The position numbers and the translations under genes were made by a program. Shown piece by piece: positions 24,159 through 32,902 of a stretch of DNA of 39,892 nucleotides. Origin of the DNA: Burkholderia sp. E7m39 (GTDB lineage: Bacteria > Pseudomonadota > Gammaproteobacteria > Burkholderiales > Burkholderiaceae); contig BBSL01000056.1 of assembly GCA_001319865.1 (NCBI GenBank), forward strand, positions 1 to 39,892, given 5' to 3'. The notes under the pieces were generated by a model. The model was not told where the DNA came from, did no database searches, and worked only from the letters and a program-made list of their open reading frames with translations. Position 1 is the first letter of the stretch. Each line of letters starts with the position of its first letter.

Positions 24159-24572
24159 TCAAGACAGATGGCAGGCTAGCGCCCAGCGATAGCCGTCGGG
24201 ATCTTCGATCTGGGCAAAACGATCTCCCCAGAACTGATCTTGCGGCTCGCTCAGCGACCTGGCGCCGGCCGCGACGGCCCGCGCATAAACGGCGTCGACG
24301 TCGTCGACATACAGATAAAACGATTGAGGTGCCGTCGTGCCCGCGCTTTTCGGCGTTTTTGCCGTCGCGCCGAACGCGCCTTCAGGGGCGAACATCACGA
24401 TCAACTGATCCTGATAGGTCATTTCGACATGCATCACGGCGCCGTCGTCATGCACGCTGTCCCGGACATGAAAACCGAACGCCGCTTCGAAGAAGGCGAT
24501 GGACGTATGCGCATCGCGAACCGTCAGATACGGCGTCAGCCACGGGACGCCGGCTGGGCGTGGGGCAGTCAT
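24159..24572 (-). CDS. VOC-superfamily (glyoxalase/bleomycin-resistance-like) protein
   Basis: A 137-residue protein with two beta-alpha-beta-beta-beta modules: VPWLTPYLTVRDAHTSIAFF and GFHVRD in the first, and SFYLYVDDVDAVYARAVAAGA, EPQDQFWGDRFAQIEDPDGYRWALA in the second. The WGDRF..IEDPDGY ending is that of PhnB/glyoxalase-like VOC proteins. Possible metal ligands (His in MHVEM, Glu in IEDPDG) are present, but the substrate is unknown. It is upstream of rsmE on the same strand. Confidence 0.85.
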   Translation of the reverse strand: MTAPRPAGVPWLTPYLTVRDAHTSIAFFEAAFGFHVRDSVHDDGAVMHVEMTYQDQLIVMFAPEGAFGATAKTPKSAGTTAPQSFYLYVDDVDAVYARAVAAGARSLSEPQDQFWGDRFAQIEDPDGYRWALACHLS

Positions 24573-25066
24573 CGAACTCTCCTGTAGCAGTGGGTCGTTG
24601 GCGCCATCGCCCTCGGCCGGTTTTCGCCGTGATGGCGGCCCCTGCCGGAGAAGCGATGAATTTTGCAGCAGTCTCCAAGCGAACGCTTTAAGAATCGGCT
24701 TAGTTTATCGTCTGATACGCGATGAATGGCGAACAATCAAGCCCCGGGCGACATTTCCAGGCGTGGCGCGGCGGCGGATTTCGGCAATGTGGCGGCAGGA
24801 AAATCGCGCGATTCATCAAATGTTCGCGCTTTCGCACGGGCGGCGCGAAGGCGCGTCGATGCACGCCGGATCGCTCGGGAACGCCCGTCCTATGGCCGAA
24901 AGCGAGCGCGGCTATCTGTTAGAATATCCCGCTTTGCAGCCCTGTCCGTTTGCTCTGCCCGCCTCGCGTCTCCCGGCGCCGCACCGTGCGCCGGAGCAGA
25001 TCGGCCGCCGGGCTCCCGGACCCCCAACGGCGCCTTCCGCTTTTTGGACCATTCTCCGGAATCGAC
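24573..25066. other. 494-base gap upstream of tkt
   Basis: Contains the promoter region of tkt (extended -10 at 24917-24925) and, on the other strand, the unlocated promoter of the VOC gene. The remaining sequence codes for nothing convincing: frames that cross it lack ribosome-binding sites and family motifs. Confidence 0.5.
24917..24925 (+). promoter_or_regulatory. Extended -10 promoter element for tkt
   Basis: TGTTAGAAT fits the TGn-extended -10 form; there is no good -35 at the proper distance. It would leave a leader of about 135 bases before the transketolase ATG. Confidence 0.45.
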
Positions 25067-27085
25067 ATGACGACCTCGTCTCCCGCCCCCACCTCCTTGA
25101 TGGCCAACGCGATCCGCGCGCTGTCCATGGATGCCGTTCAACAAGCGAATTCCGGTCACCCCGGCATGCCGATGGGCATGGCCGAGATCGGCGTTGCACT
25201 GTGGTCGCGGCACCTGCGTCACAACCCGAAAAATCCGCACTGGGCCGACCGCGACCGCTTCGTGCTGTCCAACGGTCACGGCTCGATGCTGCTGTATTCG
25301 CTGCTGCATCTGACGGGCTATGACCTACCGATGGAAGAGCTGAAGAACTTCCGTCAGCTGCACTCGAAGACGCCGGGCCACCCCGAGTACGGCATCACGC
25401 CAGGCGTCGAAACCACGACGGGCCCGCTCGGCCAGGGTCTGGCGAACGCGGTCGGCATGGCGCTCGCCGAGTCGCTGCTCGCAAACGAATTCAACAAGCC
25501 GGACGCGAAGATCGTCGATCACCACACGTACGTGTTCGTCGGCGACGGCTGTCTGATGGAAGGCATTTCGCACGAAGCCTGTTCGCTCGCGGGCGTTCTG
25601 AAGCTGAACAAGCTGATCGCGTTCTACGACGACAACGGCATTTCGATCGACGGGGAGGTGGTGCACTGGTTCCACGACGACACGCCCAAGCGCTTCGAAG
25701 CGTACGGCTGGAACGTGATTCCGGGCGTGATCGGCCATGACGTCGACGCCGTCGACGCCGCCATCAAGAAAGCCAAGCAATCGGACAAGCCCACGCTGAT
25801 CTGCTGCAAGACGGTGATCGGCGAAGGCTCGCCGAACAAGGCGGGCACGCACGACGTGCACGGCGCGGCGCTCGGCGAGAAGGAAGTTGCCGCTGTGCGC
25901 GAGAAGCTCGGCTGGCACTATCCGCCGTTCGTGATTCCGGAAGAAGTCTACGCAGCGTGGGACGCGAAGGAGTCGGGCGCGAAGTTCGAAGGAGCATGGA
26001 ACGAGGCGTTCGCCGCTTATCAGGCGAAATACCCGCAGGAAGCGGCCGATTTCGCGCGCCGCATGGACAACAAGCTGCCCGCGGATTGGGCGGAGAAGGC
26101 GCAGGCGATCATCGCCGCCGCGAACGAGCGCGCCGAAACCATCGCGACGCGCAAGGCCTCGCAGCAAACCATCGAAGGGCTCGCAGCCGTCCTGCCCGAA
26201 CTGCTCGGCGGCTCGGCCGATCTGACGGGCTCGAACCTGACCAACTGGAAGGCGGCGAAGTACGTGCGCGTCGGCGAGCAGGGCGCGGCGGGCAACTACG
26301 TCAACTACGGCGTGCGGGAATTCGGCATGAGCGCGGCCATCAACGGCCTCGCGGTGCACGGCGGCCACAAGGCGTTCGGCGGCACGTTCCTGACGTTCTC
26401 GGACTACAGCCGCAACGCGCTGCGTGTCGCCGCGCTGATGAAGTCGCCGTCCATTTTTGTGTTCACGCACGATTCGATCGGTCTCGGCGAAGACGGTCCG
26501 ACGCACCAGTCGATCGAACATGTCGCGAGCCTGCGTCTGATTCCGCACATGCAGGTGTGGCGTCCGGCGGATACCGTCGAAACGGCTGTCGCGTGGACCC
26601 AGGCTGTCGAGCATCATGGCCCGTCGTGCCTGATCTTCAGCCGCCAGAATCTCGCGTTCAATCCGCGCACGGAGCAGCAGATCGCGAACATCGCGAAGGG
26701 CGGCTACGTGCTGAAAGACTGGAACGACGACATCCCCGCGCGCAAAATCATCCTGATCGCGACGGGTTCGGAAGTCGAACTGGCGATGAAGTCGGTTGAA
26801 GCGCTCGCGCGCGAAGGCATTGCGGCGCGCGTCGTGTCGATGCCGTCCACCACGGCCTTCGACAAGCAGGACGCCGAATACCGTGAACGCGTGCTGCCGC
26901 ATGGCGTGCGCCGTGTCGCGATCGAAGCGGGCGTGACGGATTTCTGGCGCAAGTACGTGGGTCTGGAAGGCGGCGTCGTGGGCATCGACGTGTTCGGCGA
27001 GTCGGCCCCGGCAGGTGCGCTGTTCAAGTATTTCGGCTTCACCGTCGAGAAGGTTGTCGAGACGGCGAAGGCCGCGCTCGGCTAA
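25067..27085 (+). CDS. tkt: Transketolase
   Basis: Transketolase moves two-carbon units between sugar phosphates in the pentose phosphate and Calvin-type cycles, using thiamine diphosphate. The 672-residue protein has [31 protein letters not shown], the ThDP motif [25 protein letters not shown], the Pyr-domain segment [18 protein letters not shown], and [19 protein letters not shown] near 470. The start at ATG 25067 gives the standard N-terminus. gap follows 113 bases downstream on the same strand. Confidence 0.97.
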   Translation: MTTSSPAPTSLMANAIRALSMDAVQQANSGHPGMPMGMAEIGVALWSRHLRHNPKNPHWADRDRFVLSNGHGSMLLYSLLHLTGYDLPMEELKNFRQLHSKTPGHPEYGITPGVETTTGPLGQGLANAVGMALAESLLANEFNKPDAKIVDHHTYVFVGDGCLMEGISHEACSLAGVLKLNKLIAFYDDNGISIDGEVVHWFHDDTPKRFEAYGWNVIPGVIGHDVDAVDAAIKKAKQSDKPTLICCKTVIGEGSPNKAGTHDVHGAALGEKEVAAVREKLGWHYPPFVIPEEVYAAWDAKESGAKFEGAWNEAFAAYQAKYPQEAADFARRMDNKLPADWAEKAQAIIAAANERAETIATRKASQQTIEGLAAVLPELLGGSADLTGSNLTNWKAAKYVRVGEQGAAGNYVNYGVREFGMSAAINGLAVHGGHKAFGGTFLTFSDYSRNALRVAALMKSPSIFVFTHDSIGLGEDGPTHQSIEHVASLRLIPHMQVWRPADTVETAVAWTQAVEHHGPSCLIFSRQNLAFNPRTEQQIANIAKGGYVLKDWNDDIPARKIILIATGSEVELAMKSVEALAREGIAARVVSMPSTTAFDKQDAEYRERVLPHGVRRVAIEAGVTDFWRKYVGLEGGVVGIDVFGESAPAGALFKYFGFTVEKVVETAKAALG

Positions 27086-27198
27086 TCAGGGCAAACGCGC
27101 GTCGTGCGCAGGCGCTGGCAGGCAGCGTGCGCACGACGGCTTCGCATCGAACCGCCGAAGCATCAAGCAAGCATTTTTTCAGTCATCAGGAGATAAAC

Positions 27199-28209
27199 AT
27201 GACGATTCGCGTCGCAATCAACGGCTATGGCCGGATCGGCCGCAACACGCTGCGTGCCTTCTATGAAAACGGCAAGAAGCATGACCTCGAGATCGTCGCG
27301 ATCAACGACCTGGGCGATGCCAAGACCAACGCGCACCTGACGCAGTACGACACGGCGCACGGCAAGTTCCCGGGCGAAGTGAGCGTCGACGGCGAGAACC
27401 TGATCGTCAACGGCGACAAGATCCGCGTGCTGGCCAACCGCAACCCGGCTGAACTGCCGTGGGGCGAGCTGGGCGTCGACGTCGTGATGGAGTGCACGGG
27501 CTTCTTCACGACGAAGGAAAAGGCGAGCGCGCACATCAAGGGCGGCGCGAAGAAAGTGATCATCTCGGCGCCGGGCGGCAAGGACGTCGACGCGACGATC
27601 GTCTACGGCGTGAACCACAACGTGCTGAAGGCCGAGCACACGGTCATCTCGAACGCATCGTGCACGACGAACTGCCTCGCGCCGCTCGTCAAGCCGCTGA
27701 ACGACAAGATCGGCCTGGAAACGGGTCTGATGACCACGATCCACGCGTACACGAACGACCAGGTGCTGACGGACGTCTACCACGAAGACCTGCGCCGCGC
27801 GCGCTCGGCCACGCACAGCCAGATCCCGACCAAGACGGGCGCTGCGTCGGCTGTCGGCCTCGTGCTGCCGGAACTGAACGGCAAGCTGGACGGCTACGCG
27901 ATCCGCGTCCCGACCATCAACGTGTCGATCGTCGATCTGTCGTTCATCGCCAAGCGCGACACGACCGTCGATGAAGTCAACGCGATCATGAAGGAAGCAT
28001 CGGAAGGCGCGCTGAAGGGCATCCTCGGCTACAACTCGGCGCCGCTGGTGTCGATCGACTTCAACCACAACCCGGCTTCGTCGACGTTCGACGCGACCCT
28101 GACCAAGGTGTCGGGCCGTCTGGTCAAGGTGTCGAGCTGGTACGACAACGAGTGGGGCTTCTCGAACCGCATGCTGGATACGGCCGTCGCGTTCGCCAAC
28201 GCGAAGTAA
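27199..28209 (+). CDS. gap: Glyceraldehyde-3-phosphate dehydrogenase, type I
   Basis: Converts glyceraldehyde-3-phosphate to 1,3-bisphosphoglycerate with NAD+ in central carbon metabolism. The 336-residue protein has [28 protein letters not shown] with catalytic Cys155, [10 protein letters not shown] with His182, [17 protein letters not shown] and [18 protein letters not shown] at 27188-27192, six bases before the ATG, fixes the start. Asp near residue 35 (INDLGD) favours NAD+. It is followed at once by a strong terminator and probably forms a tkt-gap unit. Confidence 0.98.
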   Translation: MTIRVAINGYGRIGRNTLRAFYENGKKHDLEIVAINDLGDAKTNAHLTQYDTAHGKFPGEVSVDGENLIVNGDKIRVLANRNPAELPWGELGVDVVMECTGFFTTKEKASAHIKGGAKKVIISAPGGKDVDATIVYGVNHNVLKAEHTVISNASCTTNCLAPLVKPLNDKIGLETGLMTTIHAYTNDQVLTDVYHEDLRRARSATHSQIPTKTGAASAVGLVLPELNGKLDGYAIRVPTINVSIVDLSFIAKRDTTVDEVNAIMKEASEGALKGILGYNSAPLVSIDFNHNPASSTFDATLTKVSGRLVKVSSWYDNEWGFSNRMLDTAVAFANAK

Positions 28210-28237
28210 GCATTCCGCCTGCCGCGTTCAAGAACGC

Positions 28238-28269
28238 AAAAAAAGCCGCTCTTCGGAGCGGCTTTTTTT
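28238..28269. terminator. Strong bidirectional intrinsic terminator after gap
   Basis: A perfect 14-bp stem, AAAAAAAGCCGCTC (28238-28251) with its complement (28256-28269), with a TTCG tetraloop and seven T on either strand. It ends gap and the convergent GntR gene. Confidence 0.96.
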
Positions 28270-28301
28270 ATGCGCGGCTCAGCTTCGTAAACGGGCTTGT
28301 A

Positions 28302-28994
28302 TCAGGCGTGCGGCGTTGGGAAATACACGCCTGCGCGCTGCGCCGCGTTCGCGATGTGCTTCTCGATGGCCTTGCCGGCCGCGTGCGGATCACGCGCCTT
28401 GAGCGCATCGAGAATCAGCCGGTGCTCGTGGTACGTGGATAGCACCAGTTCACGCCGATAAAACGGCATCCGCTGGCTTTCCTTCATGATGTCCGCGCTG
28501 CTGCGCAAGATCGACTCAATGGCGGCGTTGCCCGCGATTGCCACGATCCGCATGTGAAAGTCGAAATCGAGTTGCGCGGCTTCGTCGAGGTCGCCATGGG
28601 TGAGCGCCGTTTGCAGCGCCGCAATGTTGTCCTCGAACCATTCGACGTCGTCGTCGCCGATGGCGAGCGCCGCCATCCGTGCGACGAATCCTTCCAGTGC
28701 GAAGCGCATCTGATACGTATCGGGCAGCGACGACTGATCCGCGAAACGCCACGGATGCGCCGTCGACGCTTTGGTCGATTGCACGTACACGCCCTTGCCC
28801 GGGCGGATTGTCAGCATGCCGAGCGCTTCGAGCGTCGATAGCGCCTCGCGCAGCGACGCGCGGCTGATGTCGAGCTCTTCCGACAACTGGCGCTGCGCCG
28901 GCAACAGGCTGCCGACGGGATAAGCGCCGCCCTCGATCCGCTCGCGAATGATCGCGATCGCGGCGTCGGTGACGGTGTGCGGAACGTTTTTCAT
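28302..28994 (-). CDS. GntR-family (FadR subfamily, FCD domain) transcriptional regulator
   Basis: A 230-residue regulator. The N-terminal winged helix (residues about 8-72) has IRERIEGGAYPVGSLLPAQRQLSEEL, SRASLREALSTLEALGML and IRPGKGVYV. The C-terminal all-helical FCD domain has the metal-ligand pattern LDFDFHMRIVAIAGN, STYHEHRLILDAL and AIEKHIANAA. FCD domains usually bind carboxylic acids, often with a metal. It is divergent from the DctA-allantoicase-ureidoglycolate lyase unit, and the shared control region has three GGTCNGACC palindromes, one over its own start region, so it probably represses both itself and that unit. The inducer is probably an acid of the allantoate pathway (inference). 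Confidence 0.93.
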   Translation of the reverse strand: MKNVPHTVTDAAIAIIRERIEGGAYPVGSLLPAQRQLSEELDISRASLREALSTLEALGMLTIRPGKGVYVQSTKASTAHPWRFADQSSLPDTYQMRFALEGFVARMAALAIGDDDVEWFEDNIAALQTALTHGDLDEAAQLDFDFHMRIVAIAGNAAIESILRSSADIMKESQRMPFYRRELVLSTYHEHRLILDALKARDPHAAGKAIEKHIANAAQRAGVYFPTPHA

Positions 28995-29015
28995 GATGTC
29001 GGCGGCGGTTCAGAG

Positions 29016-29027
29016 CGGTCTGACCAG
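29016..29027. promoter_or_regulatory. GntR operator copy a
   Basis: CGGTCTGACCAG with core GGTCTGACC at 29017-29025, just upstream of the GntR ATG and directly downstream of its proposed -10 (TACAAT on the minus strand, 29029-29034), where bound repressor would block the gene's own transcription. Confidence 0.65.
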
Positions 29028-29028
29028 T

Positions 29029-29059
29029 ATTGTAAATCCGCTTCGGCCGTCTCGTGCAA
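29029..29059 (-). promoter_or_regulatory. Candidate promoter of the GntR gene
   Basis: On the minus strand, TTGCAC (29054-29059) and TACAAT (29029-29034) are 19 bases apart, a slightly long spacing. Confidence 0.4.
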
Positions 29060-29095
29060 ATCGGCGCGCACATGCATTTTCCGTGCGACAAGGCC

Positions 29096-29104
29096 GGTCA
29101 GACC
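29096..29104. promoter_or_regulatory. GntR operator copy b
   Basis: GGTCAGACC, the second copy of the core, in the middle of the divergent region and about 30 bases upstream of the dctA -35. Centre-to-centre distances are 79 bases to copy a and 83 to copy c. Confidence 0.55.
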
Positions 29105-29133
29105 ACGTCGGGTAAACACCGTCCCGGCAATCC

Positions 29134-29162
29134 TTGACCTCACTATATCGGCTTCCTACTAT
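29134..29162 (+). promoter_or_regulatory. sigma70 promoter of the dctA-alc-allA unit
   Basis: TTGACC (29134-29139), a 17-base spacer and TACTAT (29157-29162), a near-consensus promoter. Transcription would start near 29169, just before operator copy c. Confidence 0.75.
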
Positions 29163-29174
29163 TCGCCATAACAG

Positions 29175-29191
29175 TACTGGTCGGACCAGTA
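29175..29191. promoter_or_regulatory. GntR operator copy c (best palindrome)
   Basis: TACTGGTCGGACCAGTA is a perfect 17-base palindrome around a central G. It covers about +6 to +22 of the dctA transcript, a position that fits repression. Confidence 0.75.
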
Positions 29192-29234
29192 TGAACAGGT
29201 GGGGCAAGATTCAATTCCTGATCGGGAGAAAGCC

Positions 29235-30563
29235 GTGTTGAAGTTCTTCAATTCGCTGTTTGGCCGGGTGGTGATCGCTCTCGTGGCGGGCATCGTGATC
29301 GGCGCGCTGTTTCCGCATTTCGCGCAGTCGCTGCGTCCGCTGGGCGACGGCTTTCTGAAGCTGATCAAGATGGTGATCGGACCGATCGTGTTTTGCGTCG
29401 TCGTCAGCGGCATGGCGCACGCGGGGGACCTGAAGAAAGTCGGCCGCGTCGGCCTGAAGGCCGTCGTCTACTTCGAGATCATGACGACGATCGCCCTCGT
29501 GATCGGCGCCGTGCTCGCGTATGTGACGCGCCCGGGCGTCGGCATGAACATCGATATTCATTCGCTCGACGCCGGCTCGCTCGCCACCTACACCGAGCAC
29601 GCGAAGAGCCTGAAGGACACGGCGGGCTTCCTGCTGAAGATCATTCCCGACACAGCCATCGACGCGTTCGCGAAGGGCGACATCCTGCAGATTCTCGTGT
29701 TCTCCGTGCTGGTCGGTTCCGCGCTGTCGCTGCTCGGGCCTCGCGCGAAGCTCGTCAACAGTCTGATCGACGAGCTCGCGCAGGTGTTCTTCCGCGTGAT
29801 GAGCTTCATCATCAAGCTCGCGCCGCTCGGCGTGCTGGGCGCGATTGCGTTCACCACGGGCACGTACGGCGTCGCGTCGCTCAAGCAGCTCGGCATGCTC
29901 GTCATCGTGTTCTACGCGAGCTGCATTGTGTTCGTCGCCGTCGTGCTGGGCATCGTGATGCGGCTTGCCGGTTTCAGCATCTTCAAGCTGATCCGCTATC
30001 TGCGCGAAGAGCTGTCGATCGTGCTCGGCACGGCTTCGTCGGACGCCGTGCTGCCGCAGATCATGCGCAAGCTCGAATGGATGGGTGTGAAGGATTCGAC
30101 TGTCGGCCTCGTGATTCCGACGGGCTATTCGTTCAACCTCGACGGTTTCTCGATCTATCTGACGCTCGCTGTGATCTTCATCGCGCAGGCCACGAACACG
30201 CCGCTGTCGACGCACGATCTGATCGTCGTCGTGCTGGTGTCGTTGATCACGTCGAAGGGCGCGCACGGCATTCCCGGCTCGGCCATCGTGATTCTCGCCG
30301 CGACGCTTTCCGCGATTCCCGCGATTCCCGTGCTCGGCCTCGTGCTGATCCTGCCCGTCGACTGGTTTGTCGGCATCGCCCGCGCGCTGACCAACCTGAT
30401 CGGCAACTGCGTCGCGACGGTCGTGGTCGGCGTGTGGGAGAACGACATCGACAAGGCGCGCGCCCGCCGCGTGCTGAACCTCGACAGCGAATACCGCTTC
30501 GTGCCGACCCGCACCGATCTCGACGACGAAGCGGGCCCCGTGAACCCGGCGCACGCTGTCTGA
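29235..30563 (+). CDS. DctA-like dicarboxylate/cation symporter (DAACS family)
   Basis: An inner-membrane secondary carrier of the glutamate/C4-dicarboxylate family, 442 residues with about eight helices and two re-entrant loops. Typical DctA blocks are present: FLKLIKMVIGPIVFCVVVSG, GTASSDAVLPQIMRKLE (hairpin 1), VGLVIPTGYSFNLDG and ITSKGAHGIPGSAIVILAATL (hairpin 2). DctA normally reads NLDGT in the unwound helix 7; here it is NLDGF, a change at an ion/substrate-site motif. The gene is followed by allantoicase and ureidoglycolate lyase, so it may carry a ureide-pathway acid rather than succinate (inference). GTG 29235, eight bases after GGGAG (29222-29226), is the better start; a GTG at 29199 has no ribosome-binding site and adds 12 polar residues. 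Confidence 0.88.
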   Translation: MLKFFNSLFGRVVIALVAGIVIGALFPHFAQSLRPLGDGFLKLIKMVIGPIVFCVVVSGMAHAGDLKKVGRVGLKAVVYFEIMTTIALVIGAVLAYVTRPGVGMNIDIHSLDAGSLATYTEHAKSLKDTAGFLLKIIPDTAIDAFAKGDILQILVFSVLVGSALSLLGPRAKLVNSLIDELAQVFFRVMSFIIKLAPLGVLGAIAFTTGTYGVASLKQLGMLVIVFYASCIVFVAVVLGIVMRLAGFSIFKLIRYLREELSIVLGTASSDAVLPQIMRKLEWMGVKDSTVGLVIPTGYSFNLDGFSIYLTLAVIFIAQATNTPLSTHDLIVVVLVSLITSKGAHGIPGSAIVILAATLSAIPAIPVLGLVLILPVDWFVGIARALTNLIGNCVATVVVGVWENDIDKARARRVLNLDSEYRFVPTRTDLDDEAGPVNPAHAV

Positions 30564-30601
30564 CACCGCTTTCCGCCATCTGACCGACCACCAATGGCAA
30601 C

Positions 30602-30628
30602 GGCGGCGGGCTCGCAAGGTCCGCCGCC
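30602..30628 (+). other. Stem-loop between dctA-like gene and alc
   Basis: GGCGGCGG (30602-30609) and CCGCCGCC (30621-30628) form a perfect 8-bp stem with an 11-base loop and no T run; possibly a message-stability or partial attenuation element. Confidence 0.4.
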
Positions 30629-30664
30629 ACTCATCACCTCACCCGACTGAACACCGAACCGATC

Positions 30665-31675
30665 ATGGCCAATCCGATACTCGATCCGAACGCACCCGCC
30701 TTCACGCGCCGCTACATGAATCTCGCCGACCCGCGGCTGGGCGCGAAGGCACTCTTCGCCAGCGACGAATTCTTCGCGCCGAAGGAACGCATGCTCGACC
30801 CGCAGCCGGCCGTCTTCATTCCCGGCAAATACGACGATCACGGCAAGTGGATGGACGGCTGGGAGACGCGCCGCAAGCGCACGACGGGCCACGACTATTG
30901 CGTCGTGCGGCTGGCGCGGCCGGGCATCGTGCATGGCGTCGATCTCGATACGAGCCACTTCACGGGGAATTTCCCACCGGCGGCCTCGATCGAGGCCTGC
31001 TATTCGAACGACGACGTTCCCGCCGATAACGCCGACTGGCAAACCATCGTCCCCGCGACCACGCTGCAGGGCAATCAGCATCACTATGTCGAAGTGGGCG
31101 ACACGCGCGCCTTCACGCATCTGCGCGTGAACCTGTTTCCGGACGGCGGGCTGGCGCGGCTGCGCGTCTACGGGCAGCCCAAGCGCGACTGGGAGCGCGT
31201 CGAGCGCGGCAGCCTCGTCGATCTGGCCGCTATCGAAAACGGCGCGTATCTCGTCGCGGCGAACAACCAGCATTTCGGACCCGCATCGCAAATGCTGATG
31301 CCGGGGCGCGGCGTCAACATGGGCGACGGCTGGGAGACGCGCCGCCGTCGGGAGCCGGGCAACGACTGGGCGATCGTCGCGCTCGCGCGGCCGGGCGTGA
31401 TTCGCAAGGTCGAAGTGGACACGGCGCACTTCAAGGGCAATTTCCCCGACCGCTGTTCGCTGCAGGCGGCGTTCGTCACCGGCGGCACCGACGAATCGCT
31501 CGTCACGCAGGCCATGTTCTGGCCCGTGCTGCTGCCAGAGCAGAAGCTGCAAATGGACAACGTGCATACGTTCAGCGCGGAACTGGCGGCGCTCGGTCCC
31601 GTCACGCACGTGCGTCTGAACATCTATCCGGACGGCGGCGTGTCGCGGCTGCGTCTGTGGGGCGAGCTCGAATAA
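30665..31675 (+). CDS. alc: Allantoicase
   Basis: Allantoicase hydrolyses allantoate to ureidoglycolate and urea in purine (ureide) catabolism, in the cytoplasm. The 336-residue protein is built of two homologous halves. Each contains a DGWETRR motif (about residues 64 and 222), a W/VVxLARPGxxxxxxxDTxHFxGNFP segment, and an LRxNxxPDGGxxRLRxxG segment ending at about residues 170 and 334. This duplicated layout and the length are diagnostic. It lies between the transporter and ureidoglycolate lyase, under the GGTCNGACC-controlled promoter. Confidence 0.97.
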   Translation: MANPILDPNAPAFTRRYMNLADPRLGAKALFASDEFFAPKERMLDPQPAVFIPGKYDDHGKWMDGWETRRKRTTGHDYCVVRLARPGIVHGVDLDTSHFTGNFPPAASIEACYSNDDVPADNADWQTIVPATTLQGNQHHYVEVGDTRAFTHLRVNLFPDGGLARLRVYGQPKRDWERVERGSLVDLAAIENGAYLVAANNQHFGPASQMLMPGRGVNMGDGWETRRRREPGNDWAIVALARPGVIRKVEVDTAHFKGNFPDRCSLQAAFVTGGTDESLVTQAMFWPVLLPEQKLQMDNVHTFSAELAALGPVTHVRLNIYPDGGVSRLRLWGELE

Positions 31676-31693
31676 CGTTCGGTGGAGACGGCC

Positions 31694-32206
31694 ATGAACA
31701 CACTGCGCATCGAGCGCCTGACGCGAGCAGCGTTCGCACCGTTCGGCGACGTGATCGAACTGGAGGGCGCGCGCCACTATCCCATCAACGAAGGCACGAC
31801 CGAGCGCTTTCACGACCTCGCCAACGTGGACGTGAGCACGCAGGGCGGCCGGGCGCTGATCAACGTGTTTCGCGCGCAGCCGCGTGCGTGGCCGATCGAC
31901 ATCGCGATGATGGAGCGGCATCCGCTGGGCAGCCAGGCGTTCGTGCCGCTATCGGACGCGCCGTATCTGATCGTCGTCGCGCCGGCTGGCGAACTCGACC
32001 CGGCGAAGCTGCGCGCGTTCTCGGCACATGGCTGGCAGGGTGTCAACTACGCGAAGGGCGTCTGGCATCATCCGCTGCTGGCGCTCGGGCGCGTCAGCGA
32101 TTTTCTCGTCGTCGACCGTGGCGGCGAAGGCCCGAATTGCGATGAAGTAAGGTTGCCGCAGACGTGGCGTCTGACACGTGAATCGTTCGAAACGCTCGCC
32201 GTTTAA
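31694..32206 (+). CDS. allA: Ureidoglycolate lyase
   Basis: Splits ureidoglycolate, the product of allantoicase, into glyoxylate and urea. The 170-residue cupin-fold protein has [14 protein letters not shown] at the start, [67 protein letters not shown] and [15 protein letters not shown], which are AllA family blocks. ATG 31694 has GGTGGAGA immediately upstream; a GTG at 31682 is unlikely. It is 18 bases after alc and ends the unit before a terminator. Confidence 0.96.
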   Translation: MNTLRIERLTRAAFAPFGDVIELEGARHYPINEGTTERFHDLANVDVSTQGGRALINVFRAQPRAWPIDIAMMERHPLGSQAFVPLSDAPYLIVVAPAGELDPAKLRAFSAHGWQGVNYAKGVWHHPLLALGRVSDFLVVDRGGEGPNCDEVRLPQTWRLTRESFETLAV

Positions 32207-32241
32207 GGGTGTTTTCGAAAATCGGTAAGCAGACAAAAGCA

Positions 32242-32273
32242 AAAGGCCCGGTGGGCAAACCGACCGGGCCTTT
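32242..32273. terminator. Terminator between allA and fur
   Basis: AAAGGCCCGGT (32242-32252) pairs with ACCGGGCCTTT (32263-32273) around a 10-base loop. It lies between convergent genes and can serve both. Confidence 0.75.
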
Positions 32274-32323
32274 CTGCGTTCCACCTGCGCGGGCCGCTCA
32301 ACGCGACGTGGCGCAAGACTCCA

Positions 32324-32752
32324 TCAATGCTTGCGATGCGGGCAATTTTCCTTCGTGCAGGCGCCGTACAGCGCGAGCGCGTGTTCCTGCAGCTTGAAGC
32401 CGCGTTCTTTCGCAATTGCCTGCTGGCGGTTCTCGATTTCGGGGTCGAAAAATTCTTCGACCAGACCGCAGTCGATACACACCAGATGGTCGTGGTGCGT
32501 GCCTTCGTTCAGTTCAAAAACGGCTTTACCCGACTCGAAGTTACTGCGCGACAGCAGACCAGCCTGCTCGAACTGCGTGAGCACGCGATACACCGTGGCG
32601 AGGCCGATATCCAGCTCTTCATGCAACAGATTGCGGTAGACGTCTTCGGCCGTCAGATGGCGCACCGGGCTGTGCTGAAAGATTTCCAGAATCTTGAGGC
32701 GCGGTAGGGTCGCCTTGAGTCCGATATTTTTCAGATCGGTTGGATTGGTCAT
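32324..32752 (-). CDS. fur: Ferric uptake regulator
   Basis: Fur represses iron-uptake genes when loaded with Fe2+. The 142-residue protein has the N-terminal winged helix ([41 protein letters not shown]), the HHDH metal motif at residues 86-89, CIDCG (Cys92, Cys95), and a C-terminal CTKENC pair, the two Zn-binding CxxC-type sites. Length is normal. It is divergent from bamE, the usual Burkholderia arrangement; the gap has a TACAAT hexamer at 32771-32776 but no promoter I can assign with confidence to either gene. Confidence 0.97.
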   Translation of the reverse strand: MTNPTDLKNIGLKATLPRLKILEIFQHSPVRHLTAEDVYRNLLHEELDIGLATVYRVLTQFEQAGLLSRSNFESGKAVFELNEGTHHDHLVCIDCGLVEEFFDPEIENRQQAIAKERGFKLQEHALALYGACTKENCPHRKH

Positions 32753-32902
32753 GGCAAGGGATCCCTAGAGTACAATGCAGGGTTCTAATAGTAATGTGAA
32801 TTGCTGTTCAGGTCATCTTACACGGAAACTCGCGCGGCTCGGGAAGCCCGCACGGTGAGGGAAATGATTCCAAAAGCTCTGTTGATCAACCGGGGGAGCC
32901 GC

